Shown: positions 9,476 through 18,994 of the stretch, piece by piece
How positions within the stretch are numbered: position 1 is the first letter of the stretch
Layout of the letters: each line of letters begins with the position of its first letter
NCBI GenBank assembly: GCA_014905825.1
Contig: JACGCN010000116.1
Location: 1 to 40,896 of the forward strand
From: Lyophyllum atratum
Lineage: Eukaryota > Basidiomycota > Agaricomycetes > Agaricales > Lyophyllaceae
Length of the DNA stretch: 40,896 nt
Reading direction: 5' to 3'
Notes under the pieces: generated by a model
Database searches by the model: none
What the model saw: the letters and a program-made list of their open reading frames with translations, nothing else
What the model was told of the DNA's origin: nothing
Position numbers and translations under genes: made by a program

Positions 9476-11606
9476 ATGACAACAACAGCTCCGGACGTTG
9501 ACTATACCCGTCGTCATTCATATGATGAACTCATCCTGGATACAGCGCGACCTACCTCAAGCAGTGACTCCGATTCAGATCTAGAGCATGCAGAATGTGA
9601 AGTTCGACTGGGTCAGGAAGTGGCAATAACCAATTTTCCACAACATTCTTCTGTGCCCGTTACGTCGAGACGGCGAGCATTCGTCGTTCGGACCTTGGCG
9701 CTACTTTGTATCTGCAGTCTGAGTATTGGCAGCCATTAGTGCGTGAAAGCCTGCTCATATCATGCGCTGCATGTCTCAACGAGAGATAGTGCCTCGTATA
9801 TCCTGGGGCCTCTGAAGAGCCGTCTTGCCCGCGAGATTGGGACTTCGCATACTGACTTCGGCCTGCTGATAGCTGCATTCAGCCTCAACAGTACATGGAC
9901 ACCACTTGTCGGGGGGATACTTGCCAGCACACTTGGGACAACTCTTACAAGTATCATTGCCACTGGAGTGATACTTTCAGGCAAGCGAATCGTACTAACA
10001 GCATACTTCGTTTATATTGACCACTCTATCAGGACAGTTACTTCTCCTTTTGGGAGACATTTATGGAAATGTGCGGCTTATGGTCTTGGGGTTATTCATA
10101 TTTGGACTTGGTGTCAGTCCCCTTTCCGTTGTACAGGAAACAATCATCGTCCGTTTCTTCAAATCACATGGCCTTGGTGTGTCCATGGCCTTCGGCCTTA
10201 TTGCAGGCAAAGGCGCCTCCTTCGTCGCCGCACGCACATCATACCCTCTCACTGAGCGTTTCGGATCCCGAGCACCCTTTTATGTTGCTACCTTCCTTGC
10301 CGGATTATCGGTTGCCATAAATCTCGTCTACATCGCCGCTTCGAAGTGGTTCATATACGGTGCTGGTGCTGAGCTGGAGGCTACCGATATTACAGAAGAG
10401 GCCCAGTCCCGCTCGGCCTTCAGCGTTTCCGAAGCGCAAGCCTTGAACAAGGTGGCCGCAAAGCGCAGGGTTAATATCAAGCAAATTACGAAATTGGGCG
10501 ATGTATTTTGGGCGTATGGATACTCCTGCATTTCTAGGTAGACATTGACTGAGCATCCACTAGTTACATTGGTCTAAACTTCTTGTGCGGCATGATATGG
10601 TCTCCGTTTACACACCTAGCAGCGTGAGCACCTCATCGATTACCGACAACCACGTACTCATAAGCCAGTTTTTAGGAACATTATCCAAACACGTTATAGT
10701 ATGACGGAAAGGGATGCAGCCTTCCAGGCATCCTACCTTCTGGTTGGAAGCCTGATCCTATACCCAATCGTAAGTCTACCTTCACAATTCTGGAGTCAGC
10801 TTAGCTAAGAGTGCTTGAAGTGTGGTTTCCTTGTGGACAGATTCAAGCATCGACCTATTGTTCTACAACTGCTGCTGGCATCATCCTGCTTGACACTCTC
10901 TGCTTATGTGTGGCTTGCACTTCCACCCATGTGGACTCAAATACCCGGCCCCTCCATAGCCTTGTTTGCAGTGGGACATGGCTTCTCGCCTTGTGAGTAG
11001 TTTTTGCCATTGACAGCAGCATTGAGAAACTTAACCTTTCGTCACAAGTGCTTCTTGTTGTCCTGGTGCCGAAGATCGTGCCCCCGAAGTACGTTTCTAC
11101 GGCACTAGGCGCCCATAAGAGTGTAAGTTGTTACTCAATTCAACCACGCTTAGAACAATCGGTCATTTGTGTTGTAGCTTGAACAGACTGGATCAACCAT
11201 TTTTCAAACGCTCGCCGGACTAGCACTTGACACTCGGGAGAATGCTGGTGGCAGATCAAGCGATGCAGCGTTGCAGCATCTTCTGTGCATATTCCTCATT
11301 CTAAATGTCCTTCACTTATTCAGCGTCCTTGGACTGGCTGGTCTGCAGAGACGAAAAGCACAAGAATCTACGTTTGCGAAGCAGAGACAGGTATCGCAAG
11401 GGGATGCGCAACCGTTGATCAATCCGACGGAGTCCCACTCCAGGTATATATCTGTTGGATCGAGAACGTGGGGAGAAAGTGTAGTGGATACCAAACGAGA
11501 AGTGAGGCGGGGAGGAGTTTTTGCATTGCTCTGTGCGATGTCCATCGCTTTTGCTTGGATATTGTTTTTAGTAACTGCCTGGTTCAGGCTTGGGAAGAAG
11601 AGGTAG
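9476..11606 (+). CDS. Major facilitator transporter, MFSD1-like
   Basis: A 12-helix MFS transporter resembling MFSD1, the lysosomal/vacuolar branch. Eight exons join in frame: 9476-9738, 9790-9980, 10033-10513, 10564-10623, 10676-10769, 10821-10992, 11049-11122 and 11178-11606. The N-terminal cytosolic tail of about 70 residues is acidic and Ser-rich (TSSSDSDSDLEHAECE). Helices follow, with SLSIGSHYASYILGPLKSRL at helix 1, LVGGILASTLGTTLTSIIAT, FIFGLGVSPLSVVQETIIVR, a central cytosolic loop ending AAKRRVNIKQI, VGHGFSPLLLVVLVPKIVPP and a last helix, FALLCAMSIAFAWILFLVTA. The second intron has a GC donor (GCAAGC...TATCAG). The frame is intact. The substrate is unknown; sugar or dipeptide transport is only a family guess. 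Confidence 0.88.
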
Positions 11607-11811
11607 ACGAAGAGGGACTATCAACTACTTCTTCTGTATAACTAGAGAATGCAAAGACGCTGGTATGGAGGCTGATTCGGAGTCTAAATTTAGCGAATGC
11701 CAGAGGTTAGGGTTACGGAGATTGCCGGTGGTACTACCTAGTCGTTCCCAAGCCTCCTGTGTGTACTGGCAAATATTATCAGCGCCGGGTTCAGCAACCT
11801 CAAGACCTAAG

Positions 11812-11854
11812 GTATGTCCGCCGATTCATGCACAACGTCCAAGGGCTAACCTAG
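11812..11854 (+). other. Probable 5'UTR intron of the eL15 gene
   Basis: GTATGT at 11812 and CTAG ending at 11854 enclose 43 nt with a CTAAC branch-point-like site just before the acceptor. It lies 18 nt upstream of the eL15 start codon. Leader introns are common in ribosomal-protein genes of basidiomycetes; transcript data would be needed to confirm it. Confidence 0.5.
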
Positions 11855-11872
11855 GATGGTCGTAGCCGCAAG

Positions 11873-12683
11873 ATGGGCGCCTACAAGTATATTGGAGAAT
11901 TGTACAAGAAGAAGCAGTCGGATGTTCTCCGTTTCCTTCTTCGTGTTCGGTACTTTGATTTCGTCCATATATCTTGTCCCCATACTCAGCAGATCTATCA
12001 GGTGCTGGGAGTACCGCCAACTCAACGTGATCCACCGCGCGTCCCGCCCTTCCCGCCCCGACAAGGCTCGCCGCCTCGGCTACAAGGCGAAGCAAGGCTA
12101 CGTTATCTACCGTATCCGTGTGCGCCGCGGTAACCGCAAGAAGCACGCTCCTAAGGGTGAGGACATACAGACATAATTGCCTGTGGATCGAGTCTGATCA
12201 ATAACAGGAGCCACATACGGCAAGCCCGTCCACCATGGTGTGAACCAACTCAAATTCCAACGTGGTCTGAGGAGCACTGCGGAAGAGCGTGTGGGCAGGC
12301 GATGCGGTAATCTACGGGTCCTGAACTCGTACTGGGTGAACCAGGACGGTGTTTATAAGTACTACGAAGTTATCTTGGTTGACCCAAGTCACAAGGCTGT
12401 AAGCATTTTTTACCTTGCGTAGTTTACCATATATTCACCCCCCTCTAGGTTCGCCGTGACCCCAGAATCAACTGGATCACAAAGCCTGTGCACAAGCGTC
12501 GCGAAGCGCGTGGACTTACCAGCATCGGAAAGCAGGTCCGGTCTTCCAACATAAACATCACTGCAGTATCTCTGATATTGTTGACAGAACCGTGGATTGG
12601 GCAAGGGTCACCGCCACAACCATGCACCAGCTCGCTCTACCTGGAAAAAGCACAACACGCTCAGCCTTCGTCGCTACCGTTGA
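11873..12683 (+). CDS. RPL15: 60S ribosomal protein eL15
   Basis: Ribosomal protein eL15 of the large subunit. Exons are 11873-11949, 12002-12156, 12208-12398, 12449-12536 and 12588-12683, all joined in frame. The protein begins [20 protein letters not shown] and contains [40 protein letters not shown] and [20 protein letters not shown]. It ends with the canonical [20 protein letters not shown] / [12 protein letters not shown]. Length (about 200 aa) and sequence are those expected for eukaryotic eL15. The mobile element described below starts 151 nt after the stop codon (the target duplication begins after 142 nt), so it lies in or near the 3' untranslated or termination region. Confidence 0.97.
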
Positions 12684-12825
12684 TTTTCTTCCTGTTATGT
12701 ACCTTCTCGCACCATGCTACTTGTATGCCGTCGAACCTTTATACAACCATGCCAAAAGAGGTTTTCATGCCCCACCATTCAAACAATTGGACTTGCTTGT
12801 TGTCAAAGAATTTATATGGAACGAG

Positions 12826-12834
12826 TGATGTAAC
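12826..12834. repeat. Left copy of the 9-bp target-site duplication
   Basis: TGATGTAAC directly abuts the left end of the element and is repeated exactly at 18803-18811, directly abutting the right end. Confidence 0.85.
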
Positions 12835-12903
12835 TAGACTCGTGACCAGCCGTTATAATGAAGACAAGTCTGCGATATAACGACTGGTAAAGCTGAGTTT
12901 AAA
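12835..12903 (+). repeat. Left terminal inverted repeat with internal hairpin
   Basis: Outer block TAGACTCGTGACC is at 12835-12847 and inner block GGTAAAGCTGAGTTTAAA at 12886-12903. Between them a stem-loop forms from ACCAGCCGTTATA (12845-12857) and TATAACGACTGGT (12876-12888), complementary at 12 of 13 positions with an 18-nt loop. The stem arms overlap the last bases of the outer block and the first bases of the inner block. Confidence 0.85.
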
Positions 12904-12979
12904 TCATCGTATGGCTACAGTGCAATCGAGAGTGACAGGTCCGAGGTGATCGGAAAACGTTTTTGAGTAAATGTCCTAA

Positions 12980-15900
12980 ATGGGAACACGCGGAGAAATC
13001 GCTCTTCACGTCGTCCACCACGTCTCCCTCGCAATCCAAGCCGTCCTGGACGACCAATACATCCCTTTTGCCTTCCTTTATTGTACCGGCATGTCTAGCA
13101 GCTCAAGCCAGCAAGGCTTCTTTCGACTCGATCCGTCTGTGCCGCCCATTCACCAAACTCATGCTGTTTGCGCTGAGGAGCCATCGTTCACGGGTCTCGT
13201 TGACATCTTAGGGACAAGAAAACCTAGGGGACGCGGGAGCAATGTGCCCAAAGCATGGGATAAGAATATGATAGCTTACTCGACCACAGCAACGACCTCG
13301 AGCCCGCAAACACCAGCAGAATCATCAGCCAACCAAACCAGGTTGCATTTCGCTACACAGAACGCGTTTCCGACACCCGAAACACCTTCGAATGTAATAC
13401 ATGATCAGCAGGATCTATATCAGTTCGTTCTTGAGGCCCCAGGAATCATGACAGGCGTTGGAAGCTGGAACACTTCAGGCAATGGGTGCGTGGTGATATC
13501 CTGAGCGCAGGCTACGATTCTGACGTACTTGGTAGATTTACACGCCGGCCATACACATATGTTTCGCAACCCTTCCAGAACCAGTTAATAACTCCAGAGG
13601 AATCACTCGACGCTGCCGTGGGCCTCTTAGATCTTGCGCGCTCGACACCAAATCATCCCGTACCTCAACCACTCTTCGACCTATCCCTAGCAGCAAATTC
13701 CTTTCCAGACATTGTTCATAGCCCTTCTGCGTCTACTCCACTCCTTTCTCCGCTTCAGCTCGACTTTGATATTCCTTCTTTCGGCCGCGTCAACAGTAAT
13801 AAAGAAAATTTGACAAGCATGCTATTGGATCCATCGCCTGATATTCCTCGCCTGCGCAAGAAAGCTCTATCAAAAATTGAACACGTCAAGAATGCACTCT
13901 CTATCATTCACGAAGCAAGAATTTCCCCTGCCGAGTTTTTGACTATTATTCTAGACGACACTCGTCAAGACTTTTATGACTACCGCACTGCATTCTATGC
14001 TGAGAATAATACCCGTCGCTTCGAAGATCTCCTCACGAAAATGTGGTCAAACGAGAAGGGTGTCTGTACTATGAAAGCATGGCTCAAACCGCACGCCATT
14101 GACCTCGTCTGCGACCTAATCCATGACGAAATGGACTCAGCAAAGCCAGCGCTGCGGATGACAACCAAAGAAGTCACAAGCGACTTTATCTCGTCGTGGG
14201 ATATTAATGCGATAATGGAGCCAATCGCAGAGAAGATAACACCCGTGTGGTCTCGTATCCTTGACGTCGCCACAGAGACGAGGGAGGCTAAAGATAAACT
14301 GAAAACATCGCGGTCGAGAAACCGCCGTGTGGTAAGATATAGCACCGCTGAAGCATACACAAATCTGATGGCACTCGATACAGGGACGGAATATTATCAG
14401 CGCCCAGGTTCACTACCTTCGCTCGCGCGCTTCTGCCAAGGTCCAGATAGCCCTTGGTCTTGTTGCTTCTGCGACTGGTACCTCACGAGATATGATCAAC
14501 ATCTTGCACACTGCATGTCTCAGCATGTCATACCCGTCTGTCTCCCATATAATCGACACTCTCGCCGATTGTTCAATTGCGAATGCCCGAATAACTGCCG
14601 CTTCCAAACCGACACTGATGTCCTACGACAACATCAACATATCCACGTCCATCTTCGTTGAACAAGTTCCTGGTGCTATGAGCAAGGTTCAGTCTGGGAC
14701 ATTCAGCGTCCTTTATCAACTCTACAACGCCCAATTCAAGGACATCCTCGCAGCACCAATGATGCTGAGGCTCCAAAACTCTGCTCCACTTGCTATGTCA
14801 GACGTTCGAGGGCCATTGATTTCTCACCAGTCATACCACTCACAAACTACGATCAATGTTTCCCGAATACTCTTTAGATACATCAAGGGCTTTTCTACAT
14901 ATGCCACCCGTCCAAAATTGCAGCACATACCTCGTCGTAAACTCCCAGATGGACACAAGACGGAGTTTCATCCTCTTCGAGCCACGACAATTGAGGAAGC
15001 ATCTGTACAGGGGAATTTACTCAATCACGACGACATCATGGTTGTACAACTTCAGCGAGCTAAGGAGGATCTTGACAAGTACATGATACCAGCTATCAAT
15101 GATCAACTTACCAACGCCCGTAATCGAGGGGCACAAGCACTACGTGGGAAGGATCTCAGTCCGTGGTCACGTCGTGAGGTCCTAGCTCTGGGCTTCGGAA
15201 CTTTTCACGCTGTCATGAATTTTATCTGGATGATGCTACAGGTTCACCGTGGTTCTATGGGCCAGATCGGTTCTTTGGACCACTTGTTTGCTCTCATTGA
15301 GAAGGTCAGACTAGGCGCTGAGCACCCTGACTTTCACGCACTGCTGGCAGCTCTCTCTCAGATACTTGATGGTCTACTACTCAATGCATGGCGACGTGAA
15401 TGTGGGAACCTTGATGAATTTGCTGCGTCCAAGCCCTCGTCAGCAAAGATTTTGGAGAAAGCTTGTCTGATCATCAAGAAATATGCGACGCCAACGGAGG
15501 ATCTGGAGCCGTGCGAGAAAGAAAGGACCCCAAAAGCTCCGTCGCCAAAGTCAGCCGAGGAGGAGGAATCGTGCCCAAGTTCAGAAGAGGACGATATGCC
15601 CCCAGAAGCCACCCCACGGAAAGCAGCCAAGGACACCATCCGAGAGAATGTTGTTCGGCTGACTCGTGACCTTCTATATGTTGCCGAGCTTGTTAGTGCT
15701 GTAGCTAACGGAGACTTTGGCCGTGTCGAAGACATACTTCCTGACTTGGCTTGCATGTTTCGAGCGGGAGGATCAAACAACTACTCCAACGAGATACTTC
15801 ACTTTCTGTTCAACCTCAAGGAAGTCTGGACCCCAGATTTTGCGTAAGAGAAGCTTTCTTGGCGAAATGATGTATCGCTGACGGTATCACTTACAATGCA

Positions 15901-16489
15901 GCAATATCATGCGTGACAATATGCTCGTCAATGTATCCGGTTTGCCGGGTCACTGGATGGCGATTGACTTGAACATTGAGCACCACATCGGCTACCTCAA
16001 GGTAAGCCTATCCCATTACCCAGTTTCCCAGTCATGCTCAATTGAGTCTAGGCTTTGTTCGCTGCAAAGGGTGTATATTCCAATTGGGATCGCCTCGGGA
16101 ATCTCTCAGCAAGCATTGCACACCTGCAGGAGATAAAGACCCGTGTTACTCACTCAATGCACACAAATTACCAGAGCTCGTCACACACGCAACGCGATCC
16201 TAGTGAGCTTGTATGGCGCATTGCAAACAAGGCACGCGATCTTGAGCTCCAGGACGAGATAATAAACCGTGACGGCCAAAGGTCTGCCAAGGCAATGCCG
16301 GATCTGCGTGCGTCAGGAAGAGAGAAATATGCATCAGCTTCACTTGCGACATTCAACAAGAAATTGGACGAAATGAAGAAGGGGAAGGATATAATAGATG
16401 AGGAGGATGACATTCCGCCTCCTGCTTTTGTAGATGGTCATGGGGCAGATCACGACAGCAAAGACGAAGAAGATGATATTGCTGTATAG
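12980..16489 (+). CDS. DUF6589 domain protein, candidate transposase of the element
   Basis: A protein of about 1,074 aa of the DUF6589 family, common and multicopy in Agaricomycetes and of unknown function. Likely exons are 12980-13341, 13443-14331, 14408-15843, 15902-16001 and 16052-16489. The first intron is the least certain; an acceptor at 13454 is an alternative. The N-terminal about 200 residues are Ser/Pro-rich. The family core then shows ARISPAEFLTIILDDTRQDF, WDINAIMEPIAEKITPVWSR, VHYLRSRASAKVQIALGLVA, MSYDNINISTSIFVEQVPG, DLSPWSRREVLALGFGTFHA and NVSGLPGHWMAIDLNIEHHI. The C-terminus is acidic (IDEEDDIPPP, DSKDEEDDIAV). The Asp of YDN and the Asp/Glu of AIDLNIEH are candidate catalytic acids, by analogy with RNase H-fold transposases; this is inference. 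The apparent frame change near 14332-14407 is a clean 76-nt intron, not decay. Confidence 0.85.
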
Positions 16490-16500
16490 GGATGATACAT

Positions 16501-18700
16501 CTAGCCAGTCTTTGCCTTCTTCAACGCTCGCGTGAGACGTTTCTCGTGTATAACTATAGCCTCTAATCCTTTGTCGTACTCCGTTACAATTTTGAACAGT
16601 GGTTCCGCCCAATCCCGTGCCCATTCATCTGTTTCTCCTAGAAGCTTCGTGATGGCGGCTGGACAGTTGATTGACTTCGGCTGTGCGCGAACCAAGGTAC
16701 GACGTTGCAAGGATGCAAGAATATCGTATGCGGCTCGACGTCCATCTTGGGTAGTGATCTTGAGCCAAGTAATAAGGCACGCGTCGAGAGCGTAGCGATC
16801 TTTTTTGTTTCGGTAGACAGGTGGCTTCTTCCGTTTTATGGGCCCCACAGGAGGGTCGCCGGTGTATATCGGGCCTGGCAAGAAGTCAGAAAGATCGAAC
16901 ACGGAGTCTTGATGGCGATCACAGCAGAACTCGGTGAGAAAATCAAGAGCTGGTAGGGGACACGTCAGTTATGATAGGAATAATAAGGACTGACAACCTG
17001 AAGACACCATTTGACGAGGTGTCGTTCAGGTAAGCCGCGAAAAAGACTCGAATACACTCTTGACACTGTACGAGCTGAACCGATGAGTAGGCTGCGCGCT
17101 CTCGGGCATTAGAGGTCGGTTTCAAAGGGCCTCTGGGTCGGTCAGGATCCATCAGGTCACCTTGAGCGTATTCTTCCACTGAAACATTGAGAGCCCAACT
17201 CTCGTAAAAGATTACAAATAATCCAACATCACCACTGCGTCGACCAACACGGCCTCCTCGCTGAAGTGCCTCTACGAGATCGTTAGGAAGACCAGCGGTG
17301 CAGACAATCTTAACATCGGGAAAGTCGACGCCCTGCAACAGGATTAACTCATGAAAAATAAAGAATGAGTCACGCACTACGGATTCACCCGAGGTGGCAC
17401 ATAAGATCTTGCAGATTCCTTTCTCTTCTGTGAATGCGGAATGCACATGTTGCAGGTACTCGTTCGACATGCCACTATGATAGTGCCGTATGATTCCCTT
17501 GCCTTGTAACTCGAGAGGAAGCCGCTTGTCGAGATGTTCGGCGGCATTATCGGTGAGCTTCTTGTTGTCGAAAAATATCAGAACTCGAGGTTGGTTTTCA
17601 AGGACGAAGGGCCAGACAAGAAAGCAGTCGTAGTTCTTGAGCTCTTCGATGCTTGTGACTACTCGGTGTGTTGCATATGTTGTGTTAGGACGATTCGAGG
17701 ATGTACGGATTGTGATGTAGTTGGGACGCAGGACCTTCGTTTCTACAGTCTTGAGAATATGGGGAGGGAATGTCGCTGACATGGCCTGCCAAGTAATCGA
17801 ATGCGGGAGCAAGGTCTTGAGCTCGTCGAGGCGGCCCCATGCAGGCCGAAATGCTTTGCTGCCATTGCGATCAAGTCCAGCGAGGTAAATAAAGTGCGCT
17901 TCATCGACGTGTATGCGTTTGATGCGCCGCTGAAAAAATCGATTTCGTACCAGGCCTCCGAGACGCGGCATATGTCCCTGGGGAGTCTTGAATAGTTGTT
18001 CTACCGTCGCAATGATATGTTGAACCTTTCCGGGGGTGCGAGTTTGAAGGTTATGTACGTATTCCTGAAATATTACTGTGAGAAGGAAATATTGGGAAAC
18101 GAGCGAAGACTCACATTCCAGAAAGAATTATCGCGAGGTGTATCATCGTTGATTGCGAGAGTGGGAATGAGGTACTGGGTATTGAAGTCATTCGCCTGCG
18201 ATATCTGGAGTCGCTTCAGAGGAGATATCGTGATTGAGAGATGATGGTCTTGTGGGTTGTCGAGCAAAAGGCTGAGCACAATCACTAGGGTCTTGCCGCT
18301 TCCTGTACCTGCGTCGACCAGAGAATCCCGACCGTGATGCATGGCTAGGAATGCGCGAAGTTGTAACTCCCGGGGTACCTGTTCATGTCCCGTAACTGTC
18401 CATGTAAGTAGGCACACTCTGTAGGCAGTGCTTCTGTCGTTGTCCTCAAGTTGCTCAACATATGCGCTAGGAAACTTGGCCTGGGGTATTTGTGACGCGA
18501 CTAAGGCTCGAATTTCGTGATCAGGCAATGAGCGAATGATATTGAGATGTTCTGCAAGTGTTGGCACTGTGTGTGTGGCCATGAAGGCGAGAGGCAAGCC
18601 GTCGTCGTCGCGAACATCAACGACCGCCGTCAAATTCCTGCCTATTCTCGTTTAGGACATTTACCAAAAAGACAAGATCCGATCATCACGGAGCTTCCAT
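16501..18700 (-). CDS. RecQ-like SF2 DNA helicase of the element
   Basis: A superfamily 2 helicase of about 663 aa. Exons on the minus strand are 18700-18690 (11 nt, MEAP), 18637-18115, 18064-17381, 17332-17008 and 16949-16501; their sum keeps one frame. Motifs: Walker A in SLVDAGTGSGKTLVIVLSLL; DEAH box in RIHVDEAHFIYLAG; motif III in ITWQAMSATFPPH; RVLIFFDNKKLTDNAAEHL at the start of the second RecA lobe; GVDFPDVKIV; and the arginine finger block EALQRGGRVGRRSGD. A Cys cluster (VQCQECIRVFF then FCCDRH) resembles the RecQ zinc-binding subdomain. No HRDC or nuclease domain is seen. The start was chosen for the short first exon with good splice borders; the internal ATG at 18582 is an alternative. 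It probably unwinds element or target DNA during transposition (inference). Confidence 0.85.
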
Positions 18701-18737
18701 GGAAGTTTCTCTCGATTGCACTGCAGTCACTCAGTAG

Positions 18738-18802
18738 TTTAAACTCAGCTTTACCGGTCCCTCTATCGAGGTTTTCTCATAGAGGGAACGGTCACCGGTC
18801 TA
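18738..18802 (-). repeat. Right terminal inverted repeat with internal hairpin
   Basis: Inner block TTTAAACTCAGCTTTACC (18738-18755) is the exact reverse complement of the left inner block; outer block GGTCACCGGTCTA (18790-18802) matches the left outer block at 11 of 13 positions. The hairpin arms are ACCGGTCCCTCTAT (18753-18766) and ATAGAGGGAACGGT (18779-18792), complementary at 13 of 14 positions with a 12-nt loop. The stem sequence differs from the left stem but occupies the same place. Confidence 0.85.
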
Positions 18803-18811
18803 TGATGTAAC
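18803..18811. repeat. Right copy of the 9-bp target-site duplication
   Basis: TGATGTAAC, identical to 12826-12834 and in direct orientation, immediately outside the right terminal repeat. Confidence 0.85.
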
Positions 18812-18994
18812 ATTTGATGGCTTGATCTCAAAAGCAATTTGCTCAGCGGACATGAGGCATCCAGCCAAGAACGTGGTGTGTGCATTCCCGAGCCCCACTG
18901 TCACGCCTTGCGGTGCCCGAGCAGTGCCTTGGCCTTCTCCATATCTATCCCGCTTCTTATGTTCTGAATACGACCTTTCACGACCTTCCATTTC

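Larger units (their letters stand above)
12835..18802. mobile_element. Two-gene DNA transposon: DUF6589 protein plus RecQ-like helicase
   Basis: A 5,968-bp element bounded by inverted-repeat ends and a perfect 9-bp target duplication. The outermost 13 bp are TAGACTCGTGACC on the left and GGTCACCGGTCTA on the right, inverted with 11 of 13 matches. Further in, GGTAAAGCTGAGTTTAAA at 12886-12903 is matched perfectly and inverted at 18738-18755. The element carries two converging genes and little else: DUF6589 (start 145 nt from the left end) and helicase (start 102 nt from the right end), with 11 nt between their stop codons. Both frames are intact after splicing. No DDE transposase of a named superfamily, reverse transcriptase, tyrosine recombinase or Rep protein was recognised. 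A 9-bp duplication is known for Mutator-like elements, but nothing else here points to that group. The assignment as a distinct element type is inference. Confidence 0.85.

Noticed and set aside
11705..11715. Telomere-like TTAGGG in GTTAGGGTTA
   Set aside because: A single copy only, no tandem array, in the gap before eL15; chance.
13486..14661. DUF6589 gene as a frameshifted pseudogene
   Set aside because: The frame change at 14332-14407 is explained by an intron with GTAAGA donor and CCCAG acceptor that restores the family sequence VHYLRSRASAK; the change before 13455 is also explained by an intron, though its exact borders are unsure.
17333..17380. In-frame insertion in the helicase between SGES and GVDFPD
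   Set aside because: The 48 nt have GT...CAG borders and interrupt a conserved helicase motif, so it is an intron whose length happens to be a multiple of three.
12835..18802. Element as a Helitron (helicase plus end hairpin)
   Set aside because: Helitrons make no target duplication, lack inverted repeats, have a hairpin at one end only and encode a Rep-Pif1-type protein. Here there are inverted ends, a 9-bp duplication, two hairpins and a RecQ-like helicase without a Rep domain.
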